From a virus, in IMG/VR virus record IMGVR_UViG_3300034407_001479, positions 1 to 30,379 of that record: DNA of 30,379 nucleotides, one strand, 5' to 3'. Both the position numbers and the translations under genes were made by a program. The notes below the pieces were generated by a model that was not told the origin of the DNA, did not search any database, and saw only the letters and a program-made list of their open reading frames with translations. This document shows, one piece after another, positions 1-6,918 of this stretch (positions are counted from its first letter, which is position 1; every line of letters begins with the position of its first letter).

Positions 1-111
1 AAATTAAAAGCATTGTTTGTTACAGAATATAATGAAGATGGATCAGTTAAGACTAAAGCTACAATGGACACATTACCAGATGATGAAGATATTAAGGGTT
101 ATAAAAGATAA
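1..111 (+). CDS. partial CDS, C-terminal end of unknown protein
   Basis: An open frame enters from the window edge and ends at TAA 109-111. The 36 visible residues are hydrophilic and end DIKGYKR. The stop overlaps the next ATG by one base (TAATG), the coupling seen throughout this operon. It lies upstream of the lysis genes and downstream, in genome order, of the tail genes at the other end, so it may be the end of a tail or fiber protein. I do not recognise it. Confidence 0.6.
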   Translation, partial: KLKALFVTEYNEDGSVKTKATMDTLPDDEDIKGYKR

Positions 112-305
112 TGGACACTAGAACTATCCATGATGTAGCCGCCGAGATGGAGGCACACGAAAGAGAATGTTCTATCTATAGAGAACATAATAAAATATCA
201 ATAGATAAACTAGAAGCACGAATTAAAAGACTTGAGGTATTGATAATGGGATCAACACTATCTATTATGGGTGTATTGATAACATTAATACTTAAAGTGC
301 TATGA
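111..305 (+). CDS. small XhlA-like membrane protein of the lysis block
   Basis: 64 residues. Residues 1-42 are charged and heptad-like (IDKLEARIKRLEVL), consistent with a short coiled coil. Residues 43-63 form one hydrophobic C-terminal membrane segment. This layout matches the haemolysin XhlA family of phage-associated membrane proteins, which sit beside holin and endolysin genes. The start overlaps the preceding stop (TAATG) and the stop overlaps the next start (ATGA). Position beside a SleB hydrolase and a 3-TM holin supports a role in lysis. Family assignment rests on architecture and context, not on a decisive motif. Confidence 0.7.
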   Translation: MDTRTIHDVAAEMEAHERECSIYREHNKISIDKLEARIKRLEVLIMGSTLSIMGVLITLILKVL

Positions 306-469
306 CAGATGACGAAATAAGATTAACCTACGTAGTAAACTACGATAAAAAAACCAAAAAATTTACTGTATCAATTACGGCATCATCCTTTGATTCTGAA
401 GAAGAAGCGTTTGAGTTTGTTGATATGATGAATACTGATCATGATACATCATATGGGAGAATACACTAA
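302..469 (+). CDS. small hypothetical protein (55 aa)
   Basis: An open frame of 55 residues starts at ATG 302, overlapping the previous stop as ATGA, and ends at TAA 467-469, overlapping the next start as TAATG. It fills exactly the gap between two neighbouring genes. The sequence begins MTDDEIRLTYVVNYDKK, has a beta-strand-like TKKFTVSITAS stretch, and then an acidic SEEEAFEFVDMM segment. No membrane segment or known motif is visible. The double overlap is the main evidence that it is translated. Function unknown. Confidence 0.6.
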   Translation: MTDDEIRLTYVVNYDKKTKKFTVSITASSFDSEEEAFEFVDMMNTDHDTSYGRIH

Positions 470-933
470 TGTTTGTAGATCCGTTAACAGCATTTGCTAC
501 AATTAAATCTGCTCATAGTGTTATTATGCAAGGTGTAAAAATTGGTAAAGATTTACATAAACTAACAGGTTTTATAAGTAAATTTGCAAATGCTGAAGCA
601 CAGTTAGAACACCACTCTAGTAAAAAGGGAAAGAGTATACTTGGTAAGTTTTCGAGTGTTGAGCAAACAGCAATCGAAGCTCACTTACGTAAAGAAGAAG
701 TACGTCGTATGAAAGATGAACTTAAAGATGTAATACTTATACATGGATCACCGGGTCAATGGGAACGATTACAAGCAGAGATAGCTCATGTAAAGAAAGA
801 ACATAAGATGCGTATAAAAAAATTAGAAGCTATAAAAAGAAAAGCTAGAGATAGAATAATTTATTCTGTAGCTATTGTAGTTCTTATTGTATTTCTATAC
901 TATGAGTACCAAATATTAAAGGATTTATTATGA
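469..933 (+). CDS. membrane-anchored coiled-coil protein of the lysis block
   Basis: 154 residues. A soluble N-terminal part (1-60) is followed by a long charged helical region (about 65-128, rich in E, K and R). One membrane segment lies at about 129-150 (IIYSVAIVVLIVFLYYEY) with a very short C-terminal tail, so it looks like a tail-anchored or type II membrane protein. It starts on the previous stop and overlaps the hydrolase start by four bases (ATGA). No enzyme motif is visible. The position suggests a lysis accessory such as a spanin-like or antiholin component, but that is inference. Confidence 0.65.
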   Translation: MFVDPLTAFATIKSAHSVIMQGVKIGKDLHKLTGFISKFANAEAQLEHHSSKKGKSILGKFSSVEQTAIEAHLRKEEVRRMKDELKDVILIHGSPGQWERLQAEIAHVKKEHKMRIKKLEAIKRKARDRIIYSVAIVVLIVFLYYEYQILKDLL

Positions 934-1337
934 CAATGATGACTAAGACATTAGATATTATGGCTAAGACATTATATGGCGAAGCTCGAGGCGAAGGTAT
1001 TGCAGGACAAATTGCTGTAGCTCATGTAATAAATAATCGTTATTTAAAAAATAGTTGGTATGGTTCTTCTATACAAGAGGTGTGTCTTAAAGATTGGCAG
1101 TTTAGTTGTTGGAATGAAGGAGATCCTAATAGAGAAAAGTTAGTTAATCTTAGTAAGTTAGATGCAACCTATCTTAGACTTGTAGGTATTTGTTATTATG
1201 TAATACATAAGGTAATACCCGATCCAACTAATGGTAGTACACATTATCATACTAAAGCAATACACCCTAAGTGGGTTGAGCATAACAAACCAGTTATAGA
1301 AATTGGTGAACATAAATTTTACAATAGTATTTCATGA
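930..1337 (+). CDS. SleB-type cell wall hydrolase (endolysin)
   Basis: 135 residues matching the Hydrolase_2/SleB cell wall hydrolase family, which cleaves peptidoglycan glycan strands. Visible features are the N-terminal MAKTLYGEARGEG motif with the probable catalytic Glu at residue 18, an AVAHVINNRY helix, and QFSCW at 57-61. This is a single-domain protein with no signal peptide, so export would depend on the holin encoded immediately downstream. AAGGA lies about 7 bases before ATG 930; a second in-frame Met at codon 3 or 4 is also possible. It overlaps both neighbours by four bases, giving a translationally coupled lysis operon. Confidence 0.88.
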   Translation: MTMMTKTLDIMAKTLYGEARGEGIAGQIAVAHVINNRYLKNSWYGSSIQEVCLKDWQFSCWNEGDPNREKLVNLSKLDATYLRLVGICYYVIHKVIPDPTNGSTHYHTKAIHPKWVEHNKPVIEIGEHKFYNSIS

Positions 1338-1726
1338 TGTTACCTTTACTTGCACCTATAGCTAAATCAATATTCTCTACTGTAGATAAAGTAATTACAT
1401 CTAAAGCAGAAAAAGAAAAAATTAAAGCTGAGCTACAGCATAAAATTATTACTGGTGATCTTACTGAAATAGAAAATGCCGCTAAGATAGTTCAACTAGA
1501 GGCACAAGGATCTTGGTTACAAAGAAACTGGCGTCCGTTACTTATGCTTACCTTTGCATTCTTAATGGTGTGTCATTGGTTTGGTTGGACAGCGCCTAAT
1601 ATTCCTGAGTCAGTACAAAATTCTTTGTTGGATATTGTCATGATTGGTGTTGGAGGGTATACTCTTGGTAGATCAGGAGAGAAGATAGCAGACAAATGGA
1701 ACAAAAAGACTACGAAAGATTTATAG
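1334..1726 (+). CDS. holin of the 3-TM family
   Basis: 130 residues. An N-terminal hydrophobic stretch (2-20), an amphipathic charged helix (about 22-58), the motif GSWLQRNWRPLLML at 63-76 leading into a membrane segment (70-88), and a third segment (about 97-112) before a basic tail. This order matches the Holin_3TMs family, also found in gene transfer agents. It would form the membrane lesion that releases the SleB hydrolase encoded just upstream. The start overlaps the hydrolase stop by four bases. A further small membrane ORF begins inside its 3' end. Confidence 0.82.
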   Translation: MMLPLLAPIAKSIFSTVDKVITSKAEKEKIKAELQHKIITGDLTEIENAAKIVQLEAQGSWLQRNWRPLLMLTFAFLMVCHWFGWTAPNIPESVQNSLLDIVMIGVGGYTLGRSGEKIADKWNKKTTKDL

Positions 1727-1872
1727 AACTTCTCAAGGCGAGAATTAAGGGCACAGAATGGGTCGTGATGAAGATTCGTGGGCTCTGGCAATCAATCATA
1801 TTAAATATTATGAAATATCCTGTATGGGCTTTATTTGGCTTTCTAGGGCTAATTCTACTTTTATACTGGTAG
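1696..1872 (+). CDS. small membrane peptide nested at the end of the holin gene
   Basis: 58 residues starting at ATG 1696, overlapping the holin gene by 31 bases in another frame. The N-terminal 38 residues are charged and amphipathic (MEQKDYERFIELLKARIK). The C-terminal 20 residues form one membrane segment (WALFGFLGLILLLYW). Its last 12 bases overlap the end of the convergent metallophosphoesterase gene. Holin genes are often paired with a second small membrane product, so an antiholin or lysis regulator is possible. Evidence for translation is the continuous frame and its position only. Confidence 0.55.
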   Translation: MEQKDYERFIELLKARIKGTEWVVMKIRGLWQSIILNIMKYPVWALFGFLGLILLLYW

Positions 1873-2571
1873 TTCTTTAATCCAACGTCCTTTATCATTA
1901 AGAATCATAGGTAATAATTTAGGTACTCCATTAATTATTATACCACAACCTACAATAAAGCGTGTCTTAAAATTTTTTGCATAGTTAAACGCCATGCTTT
2001 TTTGATTTATTAAACAACCTACATTCATAGCAAAGAAAAGATTGTTAGGATTTGCCCACCATTGTATTAAAAACTTCGTGTGATAATGTCCTTGCACAGC
2101 AGACATACCCATTGTCTGTGATACTTTTAAAACATCAGCCGCTCGACCATGTGTAAAAAAAACTTTTTGTTTGTTGCATAAGGTAAGCGTAAGATCATCT
2201 ACCCATTTCCATTTTTTAGTATCTAGGAAATCTGCATATGATTTCATAAACTCTCTACTCATTCCAAATTTTAAACCACGCCTATAAACTAAACTTGAAT
2301 GGTTGGAATCTACTTCAACTACTTCAGGATAAATAGCTTCTAATTCTTTAACATACTTACGTGCAACTTTAAGTTCATGACCTGCCGAGTAAAGGTCTGG
2401 GTCATGACTGTGAAATGATATTGCATGAAAGTCTAACATATCACCAATGTTTACAACGAAGTCAGGTTTATATTCTTTTTTAATTGTTTTTAAAAATTCA
2501 AAAGCATCTTGATGATGATAAGGTATATGTAAATCAGATATTACTAGAACTCTTTTATACATACATAACAT
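1861..2571 (-). CDS. calcineurin-like metallophosphoesterase
   Basis: 236 residues with the ordered metal-binding motifs of calcineurin-like phosphoesterases: SDLHIPYHH (D13, H15), NIGDMLDFHA (D44), DSNHSS (N90, H91), FFTHG (H141) and GHYH (161-164). The family hydrolyses phosphomono- or diesters using two metal ions; substrate here is unknown. The third motif is SNH rather than the usual GNH. It is the last gene of the leftward block and converges on the lysis operon with a 12-base overlap. ATG 2571 is possible, but ATG 2562 (MYKRVLVISDLH) fits the fold boundary equally well and neither has a clear Shine-Dalgarno. Confidence 0.85.
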   Translation of the reverse strand: MLCMYKRVLVISDLHIPYHHQDAFEFLKTIKKEYKPDFVVNIGDMLDFHAISFHSHDPDLYSAGHELKVARKYVKELEAIYPEVVEVDSNHSSLVYRRGLKFGMSREFMKSYADFLDTKKWKWVDDLTLTLCNKQKVFFTHGRAADVLKVSQTMGMSAVQGHYHTKFLIQWWANPNNLFFAMNVGCLINQKSMAFNYAKNFKTRFIVGCGIIINGVPKLLPMILNDKGRWIKELPV

Positions 2572-2613
2572 ATGTACTAAGTATTATATATTGTCAAGCT
2601 ATACACAGTTTAT

Positions 2614-2808
2614 TCACATAGCATAAATTTTGTATTGCTCAATACATTGTGCTGTAATTTTTAATGTATCTGTAGGTACAAAAACTAATTCAAAATATTT
2701 ACTCACAATATTACAAGCAGTTACATCTGCAAATAATTCAAATTGAAATACATAATCGTCACCTGCAAATGTTATAGACATCATTAAAATTAAAATATAC
2801 TCAATCAT
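2614..2808 (-). CDS. small hypothetical protein with hydrophobic N-terminus
   Basis: 64 residues from ATG 2808. The frame is open further upstream, but this start is chosen because it overlaps the stop of the preceding gene by eight bases, as is usual in this block. Residues 1-16 (MIEYILILMMSITFAG) look like a signal peptide or membrane anchor. The remainder is mildly acidic with two Cys and aromatic residues. No family recognised. It could be exported or membrane-bound. Confidence 0.5.
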   Translation of the reverse strand: MIEYILILMMSITFAGDDYVFQFELFADVTACNIVSKYFELVFVPTDTLKITAQCIEQYKIYAM

Positions 2809-2944
2809 TTTCTGTATTGTAGATACTATACATCCAAAGATATTCATCAGGCACTCTTATTTCTAAACCTTTGTGATCTAGTTTACGTTTACCAGTATTT
2901 TTATCTACTATATATCCGTCTTGATCAATTATTTGATATATCAT
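2801..2944 (-). CDS. small hypothetical protein (47 aa)
   Basis: 47 residues, start ATG 2944, stop TGA at 2801-2803. A GGAGG lies ten bases upstream of the ATG. The sequence starts MIYQIIDQDGYIVDKNTGK and ends with an acidic tail. It links the resolvase gene to the 64-residue gene with which it overlaps by eight bases. No known motif. The strong ribosome site and tight packing are the evidence that it is real. Confidence 0.55.
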   Translation of the reverse strand: MIYQIIDQDGYIVDKNTGKRKLDHKGLEIRVPDEYLWMYSIYNTEND

Positions 2945-2963
2945 TGAATCATATCCTCCATAG

Positions 2964-3284
2964 TTAAAGTTCATCTTGTTTTAATATATCAATAAAAAGT
3001 GGTAAGTCCAAGCAAACCATTGTTGTGCCATGGTCTTTGTGTAGGCACAGCAAGTCTGCTCCTGATTTCCATTTCTCTAATGTTTTAAATCCATCACCAT
3101 TTTTTCTAGCTTTAACTTCTACACTTAGTTTATGAAAACGTTCATCTTTTATTTCTATATCATAAGGAAAGTCTGCTATAGCTCCAGACATTGGCTGTCG
3201 CCGTGCTTTGATTCCTGCTTTATTAAACTCTTTTACTAGTTTATGTTCTACTCTATATCCTTTACTCTTACTAAATTTACCCAT
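2964..3284 (-). CDS. Hjc-like Holliday junction resolvase / PD-(D/E)XK nuclease
   Basis: 106 residues with the active-site order of the archaeal Hjc-type junction resolvase fold: SKGYRVEHKL with E13, RRQPMSG with S33, YDIEI with D42, and the VEVKARK signature with E56 and K58. Length matches single-domain resolvases. The expected role is cleavage of four-way junctions or branched DNA before packaging. A GAGG six bases before ATG 3284 sits inside the end of the upstream LexA-like gene, which overlaps by eight bases. The SSB, annealing protein and exonuclease upstream support a recombination role. Substrate preference cannot be told from sequence. Confidence 0.78.
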   Translation of the reverse strand: MGKFSKSKGYRVEHKLVKEFNKAGIKARRQPMSGAIADFPYDIEIKDERFHKLSVEVKARKNGDGFKTLEKWKSGADLLCLHKDHGTTMVCLDLPLFIDILKQDEL

Positions 3285-3480
3285 GTTTTACCTCAAGATT
3301 TCTAGCACCTTCTCCTTTTATTAATTTACCTTTCTTTACCAACTGCACACATATCTTGTGTGCTTGTGAAGGTGAGGCAAAGTCAAGGTGTTCAGCTATT
3401 TCTTTATACGAAGGACTAAATTTATACATATCAATAAATTCAGACACATACGCATATACTCTAGATTCATTTTTTGTCAT
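3277..3480 (-). CDS. LexA-like winged-helix DNA-binding protein
   Basis: 67 residues from ATG 3480, preceded by GGAG eight bases upstream. The sequence resembles the N-terminal DNA-binding domain of LexA: a helix RVYAYVSEFIDMYKFSPS, then YKEIAEHLDFASPSQAHKIC as the helix-turn-helix, then VQLVKKGKLIKGEGARNLEV as the wing. There is no S24 autocleavage peptidase domain, so it cannot self-cleave like LexA. It may be a regulator of the early operon or an architectural DNA-binding protein. It overlaps both neighbours. Confidence 0.75.
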   Translation of the reverse strand: MTKNESRVYAYVSEFIDMYKFSPSYKEIAEHLDFASPSQAHKICVQLVKKGKLIKGEGARNLEVKHG

Positions 3481-3676
3481 GATGTTTTCTCCATTCTTTG
3501 TAGTCGTGCCATGATCCACATTTCATAGCAACAATATTTACATAGTCATGTTTATATTGCTTTTGCACATTTAACCATGTAGTATAATTACACGTTCTCT
3601 GCAAAGGTAGGGCAGGTCGTATATACAACTTGCCCTCCCATTCTAACCATAGAAATACTATGAATGTCTCAAACAT
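3467..3676 (-). CDS. hypothetical protein (69 aa)
   Basis: 69 residues, rich in Trp, Tyr and Cys, with a basic C-terminus (WHDYKEWRKHHDKK). The ATG at 3676 overlaps the SSB stop by one base (TAATG), and the 3' end overlaps the LexA-like gene by 14 bases. Two Cys and several His are present, but no clear zinc motif. I do not recognise a family. Confidence 0.55.
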   Translation of the reverse strand: MFETFIVFLWLEWEGKLYIRPALPLQRTCNYTTWLNVQKQYKHDYVNIVAMKCGSWHDYKEWRKHHDKK

Positions 3677-4092
3677 TATAGAGGTACATCATCATCAAAG
3701 TCAGCTAATGCAGAATCACTAGGTATAGCATTGTTTGCATCAGGACTTTTGATTGCAGATACATTACTTCTATCTCCAAGTAATACCATTCTACTTCCAA
3801 AAGGATCGAGATGTACTTCTGCTTTTTCTCTTTCTTCTCCTGACTCTGTTTGATATTTTCTATATGTTAATCTTCCCTCCAATAAAACACGCTCACCTTT
3901 TTTAGTATAGCGTTGTAGTATGTCTGCAATCTTATCATCCCATACTACTACTTTATGCCAGTCAGTTTGCTTTTCACTAGCTACTGTTCTGTTTGTAGCT
4001 AATGAAAGTATAGCAAACTTTTTGCCTGCTGATGTATTTTTTATCTCAGGATCAGCGCCGAGATTACCAATTAAAGTAATGCAATTATACAT
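3676..4092 (-). CDS. ssb: single-stranded DNA-binding protein (SSB)
   Basis: 138 residues with the bacterial SSB OB-fold pattern: MYNCITLIGNLGADPEI at the N-terminus, FAILSLATNRTV, DWHKVVVWDDKIADIL, and KKGERVLLEGRLTYRKYQ. The C-terminus is acidic (DFDDDVPL), like the SSB tail that recruits partner proteins, though it lacks the terminal Phe of host SSB. The start at 4092 is chosen over an upstream in-frame start because it begins the OB-fold and has AAGGAG eight bases upstream. It should coat single-stranded DNA during replication and recombination. It lies directly after the annealing-protein candidate, overlapping it by eight bases. Confidence 0.93.
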   Translation of the reverse strand: MYNCITLIGNLGADPEIKNTSAGKKFAILSLATNRTVASEKQTDWHKVVVWDDKIADILQRYTKKGERVLLEGRLTYRKYQTESGEEREKAEVHLDPFGSRMVLLGDRSNVSAIKSPDANNAIPSDSALADFDDDVPL

Positions 4093-4678
4093 TAGATAAC
4101 TCCTTCTTTTTAGATTCATATTGTGCTAAAGCCATTTGATACAAACCGGGATTTGATTTCTTTGCTTTAGCAATATTTGTTTTTTGCATTTCATAATAGC
4201 CAGTAACTTGCTTTACAGTTTTGCTACCTTTTATATTACTCATAAATATTTTGATAGCATCATCATCTGCAGATCCAATCTTTTGGTTAGATGTATCTTC
4301 TATCTCATCTTCAGAGTAAACAAAACCATGCAAGCCAACAAGTTTTAGTATGGCTCTATCAACTGCACGTTTCTCTGCTATTGCATATGGATATGCTACC
4401 TTTGAATTCTTAGGACTACATTCTCCGTAGGTAATGACTTTCATTTTGTCATTGTGTGCATAGCATTTTACTACTGCAATACCTTGTGCTGAGTTGGTTT
4501 CTACTTCTACAATGTCATCAATAACAACACCTGCTTTAGCTCCAACAAGCTCACAGTATTTGTGCAACATAATAAGCGTTGCTTTACCTCCACGCTTTAG
4601 TTCCCAGAGTGCGTGTTCGGGTTTCAGATCATACTGTTTAAGTATTTTCTGTACTCTTGGTTCAATATTACCCATCAT
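4085..4678 (-). CDS. putative single-strand annealing protein (Rad52/Erf-like)
   Basis: 197 residues. The central segment YPYAIAEKRAVDRAILKL (97-114), preceded by beta strands (VVKCYAHNDKMKVITYGECSPK), resembles the core helix of Rad52/Erf-type phage annealing proteins. The C-terminal 70 residues are Lys-rich and look flexible. Its place between a YqaJ-type exonuclease and SSB is the classic two-component recombination arrangement, which is a large part of the argument. AGGAGG, inside the end of the exonuclease gene, lies five bases before ATG 4678 and eight before the second Met. Alternative: another DNA-binding replication accessory protein. Confidence 0.55.
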   Translation of the reverse strand: MMGNIEPRVQKILKQYDLKPEHALWELKRGGKATLIMLHKYCELVGAKAGVVIDDIVEVETNSAQGIAVVKCYAHNDKMKVITYGECSPKNSKVAYPYAIAEKRAVDRAILKLVGLHGFVYSEDEIEDTSNQKIGSADDDAIKIFMSNIKGSKTVKQVTGYYEMQKTNIAKAKKSNPGLYQMALAQYESKKKELSNV

Positions 4679-4679
4679 A

Positions 4680-5489
4680 TTAACCTCCTTTGTTTTCTTT
4701 GATGGTTAAATGTCCTGCTTTTGTTCTTGATATTTTAATACCACCACCTTCAGCAAGACGACAGTTGGCAGGTATTAGTTCTTTCAATACCTTACCAACT
4801 GCTCGGTGTTGATCGTATGGAATTTTGGTTTCACGCCAAGTATGTGCATTAGCTACAAACTCATTGTTAGTGTCCATATCAATACGAATCATGTCATTAA
4901 CTTTTATATTGTTCATGTGATTTTGTTGTATGATTTCTGCTTGTATGTCTTCAGGTGGTATGTCTTTTTCTATGTGTTCTTTCCAAAATGTTGCTTCCAT
5001 TTCGTATAGCATTTCAATGTAGTCATTATCTAGTTGTACTTGGCACCACTCATATCTGTTACCATTTCCAAATATTACAGATAGATAAGCTGAATCCATC
5101 ATAGCAACTTGCATATAATGTTGTAGCTGTGGCATATATTTGCGTATAACATTTTCCAAAGTGTTGTTGGCATTGGTATGCTTACACTCTAGGACACACA
5201 TTTTGTCAGCTGTTTCAATCATGCCATCAAGAGTAGCATGGCGAAAATCATCTTTGAAATTTAGATCATGCTGTGTAGCTAGTTTGAAACCTGTTTCACG
5301 TACAAATGTTTTTATATTTAGTTCTTCAGTAAGTATACCTATTTGTACAGGTAACACATCATCCAAGTTTTTTGGTTCTTGACGCCCGGTTTTCTCTAAC
5401 CACAAGCTATGCCAATCTCCCTCCATAATGCGTATTGCATCAGAACCACCAATAGTTTTTGGCCGTTCAACTTTTTTAATTGCTTGCAT
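4680..5489 (-). CDS. YqaJ-type viral recombinase / alkaline exonuclease
   Basis: 269 residues of the YqaJ / lambda-exonuclease-like PD-(D/E)XK group. Motifs in order: GGSD at 14-17, GILTEELN (51-58), ATLDGMI with D88, the VLECKHTN signature with E101 and K103, and MPQLQHYMQV (119-128). The family degrades one strand of duplex ends to give single strands for annealing. AAAGGAG sits seven bases before ATG 5489, inside the end of the upstream gene, whose stop is one base away. The next gene is the annealing-protein candidate. All core catalytic residues appear present. Confidence 0.85.
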   Translation of the reverse strand: MQAIKKVERPKTIGGSDAIRIMEGDWHSLWLEKTGRQEPKNLDDVLPVQIGILTEELNIKTFVRETGFKLATQHDLNFKDDFRHATLDGMIETADKMCVLECKHTNANNTLENVIRKYMPQLQHYMQVAMMDSAYLSVIFGNGNRYEWCQVQLDNDYIEMLYEMEATFWKEHIEKDIPPEDIQAEIIQQNHMNNIKVNDMIRIDMDTNNEFVANAHTWRETKIPYDQHRAVGKVLKELIPANCRLAEGGGIKISRTKAGHLTIKENKGG

Positions 5490-5490
5490 A

Positions 5491-6096
5491 TTATACTCCT
5501 TTCATATCTATTTTATAGCACTCTTGTACTATATTTGCAAACCTTTTTGTTTTTAAATAAGTATTTTCTATGAACAACATTCCGTGTTCGTATGGTGGTT
5601 CATAGATAGCAAGAAAGTCTGCAGGTACAGGCAATCTTCTATACTTATATGTTTTGATTAACTCTAATGTATATTCTTCAATGATACATTGAGGGTACTT
5701 GGCTAAGATTTGTCCGTACATCTTTAACCCAAGTTCGTTAGGTACATCACACCCGAAGGTAGAAGCACACATTTCTATTGCCGTGCCTATATATTTAGGA
5801 TCGGCAGGCAACATAAGTTGTTGACAATGCAACAATGTGCCTCGCAATAGATTGAGATATTGTAATGCTTTGCTTTCTGTAGCTACATACTCATCTACTT
5901 TGTTTTGTTTTATCGCTAATAGCAAACACATTGTTGATTCTTTCACGGCGTTCTTCAGTACCTTGGGAGGTTTGAGCTGTATTGGTCGTGAATTTTTTGG
6001 AACGCAATAACCAAGATCGGAAAGCGTAGTGCCAATCTGATTTAGTTGTTCCATTTGCCCTATAATGGTTGACAAAGATTTTAAGTTCGTTGACAT
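5491..6096 (-). CDS. putative replication accessory protein, possibly helicase-loader-like
   Basis: 201 residues from ATG 6096 (MSTNLKSLSTII), with AAAGG about eight bases upstream; the open frame extends further but without a better start. The segment MYGQILAKYPQCIIEEYTLELI followed by RRLPVPADFLAI resembles the pattern in phage helicase-loader or G39P-like proteins (a yP..v..aL..l helix followed by a P-P-ADF motif). The first half is helical with several Cys. Its 5' part overlaps the helix-turn-helix gene by 206 bases in another frame. The neighbouring HTH protein could be the initiator that it partners. Function is inference from weak motif likeness and position. Confidence 0.6.
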   Translation of the reverse strand: MSTNLKSLSTIIGQMEQLNQIGTTLSDLGYCVPKNSRPIQLKPPKVLKNAVKESTMCLLLAIKQNKVDEYVATESKALQYLNLLRGTLLHCQQLMLPADPKYIGTAIEMCASTFGCDVPNELGLKMYGQILAKYPQCIIEEYTLELIKTYKYRRLPVPADFLAIYEPPYEHGMLFIENTYLKTKRFANIVQECYKIDMKGV

Positions 6097-6373
6097 AATC
6101 GTACCTTTCTCCAAACTCTGCTTTGATCCACTGCTTCGTATCATAACTTGGCTCAAAAGATTTTGGAATTTGAGATTGATAAACATTGAGAATGATATTG
6201 AAGCCGAGCACAGTTATCCATTTACAAAACATTGTACTACTAGGTTGCTTCTTTCCACATTCCCAAAGCGATACTAGAGAATCAGAAACACCAAGGTGTT
6301 CAGCTACAGCAGTAGCTGACATACCTAGATGTTGCCTTCTCTCTTGAAGTTGTTTTACAGTTGATTTATACAT
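5891..6373 (-). CDS. helix-turn-helix protein, possible replication initiator or regulator
   Basis: 160 residues. Residues 5-60 form an HTH_3/Cro-like domain (RRQHLGMSATAVAEHLGVSDSLVSLWECGKKQP). The C-terminal part contains KIFVNHYRANGTTKSDWHYAFRSWLL (97-122), which resembles the F..Y......K.DW...FR.WL signature at the end of many phage replication initiators. The last 30 or so residues are polar and Arg-rich. It starts eight bases inside the preceding gene, with no strong Shine-Dalgarno. Two readings remain: a DNA-binding replication initiator, or a transcriptional regulator of the leftward operon. The overlap with the downstream gene is unusually long. Confidence 0.78.
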   Translation of the reverse strand: MYKSTVKQLQERRQHLGMSATAVAEHLGVSDSLVSLWECGKKQPSSTMFCKWITVLGFNIILNVYQSQIPKSFEPSYDTKQWIKAEFGERYDYVNELKIFVNHYRANGTTKSDWHYAFRSWLLRSKKFTTNTAQTSQGTEERRERINNVFAISDKTKQSR

Positions 6374-6719
6374 TGTTTATGAGTAACTCACATTCTGTGT
6401 ATGACAAATCATCTGCAGCACTTTGTCGTAGTTCAAGAAACTTAGTGTTCTTGAATTTACGTATTGATAATAACAATCTTGCATAATAAGGTTTATGATT
6501 GTTATTAATTTTAAATATTTTATCAGTTGTGTTAATCATAGTCTCCCATCTTACACGATTGATAAGCATTTCACTTGATAGTTTTTTGTGCCCAGTTTGA
6601 ACCATGTCAGATGCAAACTGTAGGTACATACGCCAGACTTTTGGATTATCAAGATGAAAGTCTATAAACTCACACGTGTTTGTAGACTTGTTTATTTTCA
6701 TATCATCTCGATCAATCAT
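6366..6719 (-). CDS. conserved phage protein of the replication block
   Basis: 117 residues from ATG 6719, chosen because AGGAG lies ten bases upstream and the ATG overlaps the previous stop (TAATG). Visible pattern: FHLDNPKVWRMYLQFA, then KLSSEMLINRVRWETM, then FKINNNHKPYYARLLL. I know this combination (NP.V...F..., S...I..R.RW, FKINNN....YAR) from uncharacterised phage proteins near replication genes. It looks mostly helical with a basic surface. No catalytic motif is evident. Function unknown. Confidence 0.7.
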   Translation of the reverse strand: MIDRDDMKINKSTNTCEFIDFHLDNPKVWRMYLQFASDMVQTGHKKLSSEMLINRVRWETMINTTDKIFKINNNHKPYYARLLLSIRKFKNTKFLELRQSAADDLSYTECELLINNV

Positions 6720-6916
6720 TAGTCTTTCTCCTGTGCATATTTGATCCACGTGTCGTACCAGATATCATCACAGAACTTGTGCCAACCATCATTGTTGAAA
6801 TAGGAAAAGTGTTTACGTAAGGGTTCTGCAGAAAACATAAACTCTTTGAATGTTTCTGCCTCGTAACATCTTTGATATAATTCGTTCTCGATATCACGTT
6901 CTTCTGCTTGTGTCAT
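6719..6916 (-). CDS. hypothetical acidic/aromatic small protein (65 aa)
   Basis: 65 residues beginning MTQAEERDIENELYQRCYEA and rich in Trp, Phe and Tyr (HKFCDDIWYDTWIKYAQ). A strong ribosome site, AAAGGAGG, precedes ATG 6916 by five bases and lies inside the end of the zinc-ribbon gene. It overlaps the next gene by one base. No known family. A small inhibitor-type early protein is possible but unsupported. Confidence 0.65.
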   Translation of the reverse strand: MTQAEERDIENELYQRCYEAETFKEFMFSAEPLRKHFSYFNNDGWHKFCDDIWYDTWIKYAQEKD

Positions 6917-6918
6917 TT

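Noticed and set aside
2562-2597. TTGACA on the minus strand (2597-2592) as a promoter for the metallophosphoesterase
   Set aside because: At normal spacing the -10 would be CATATG overlapping the start codon, leaving no leader. The gene is more likely read from the upstream block.
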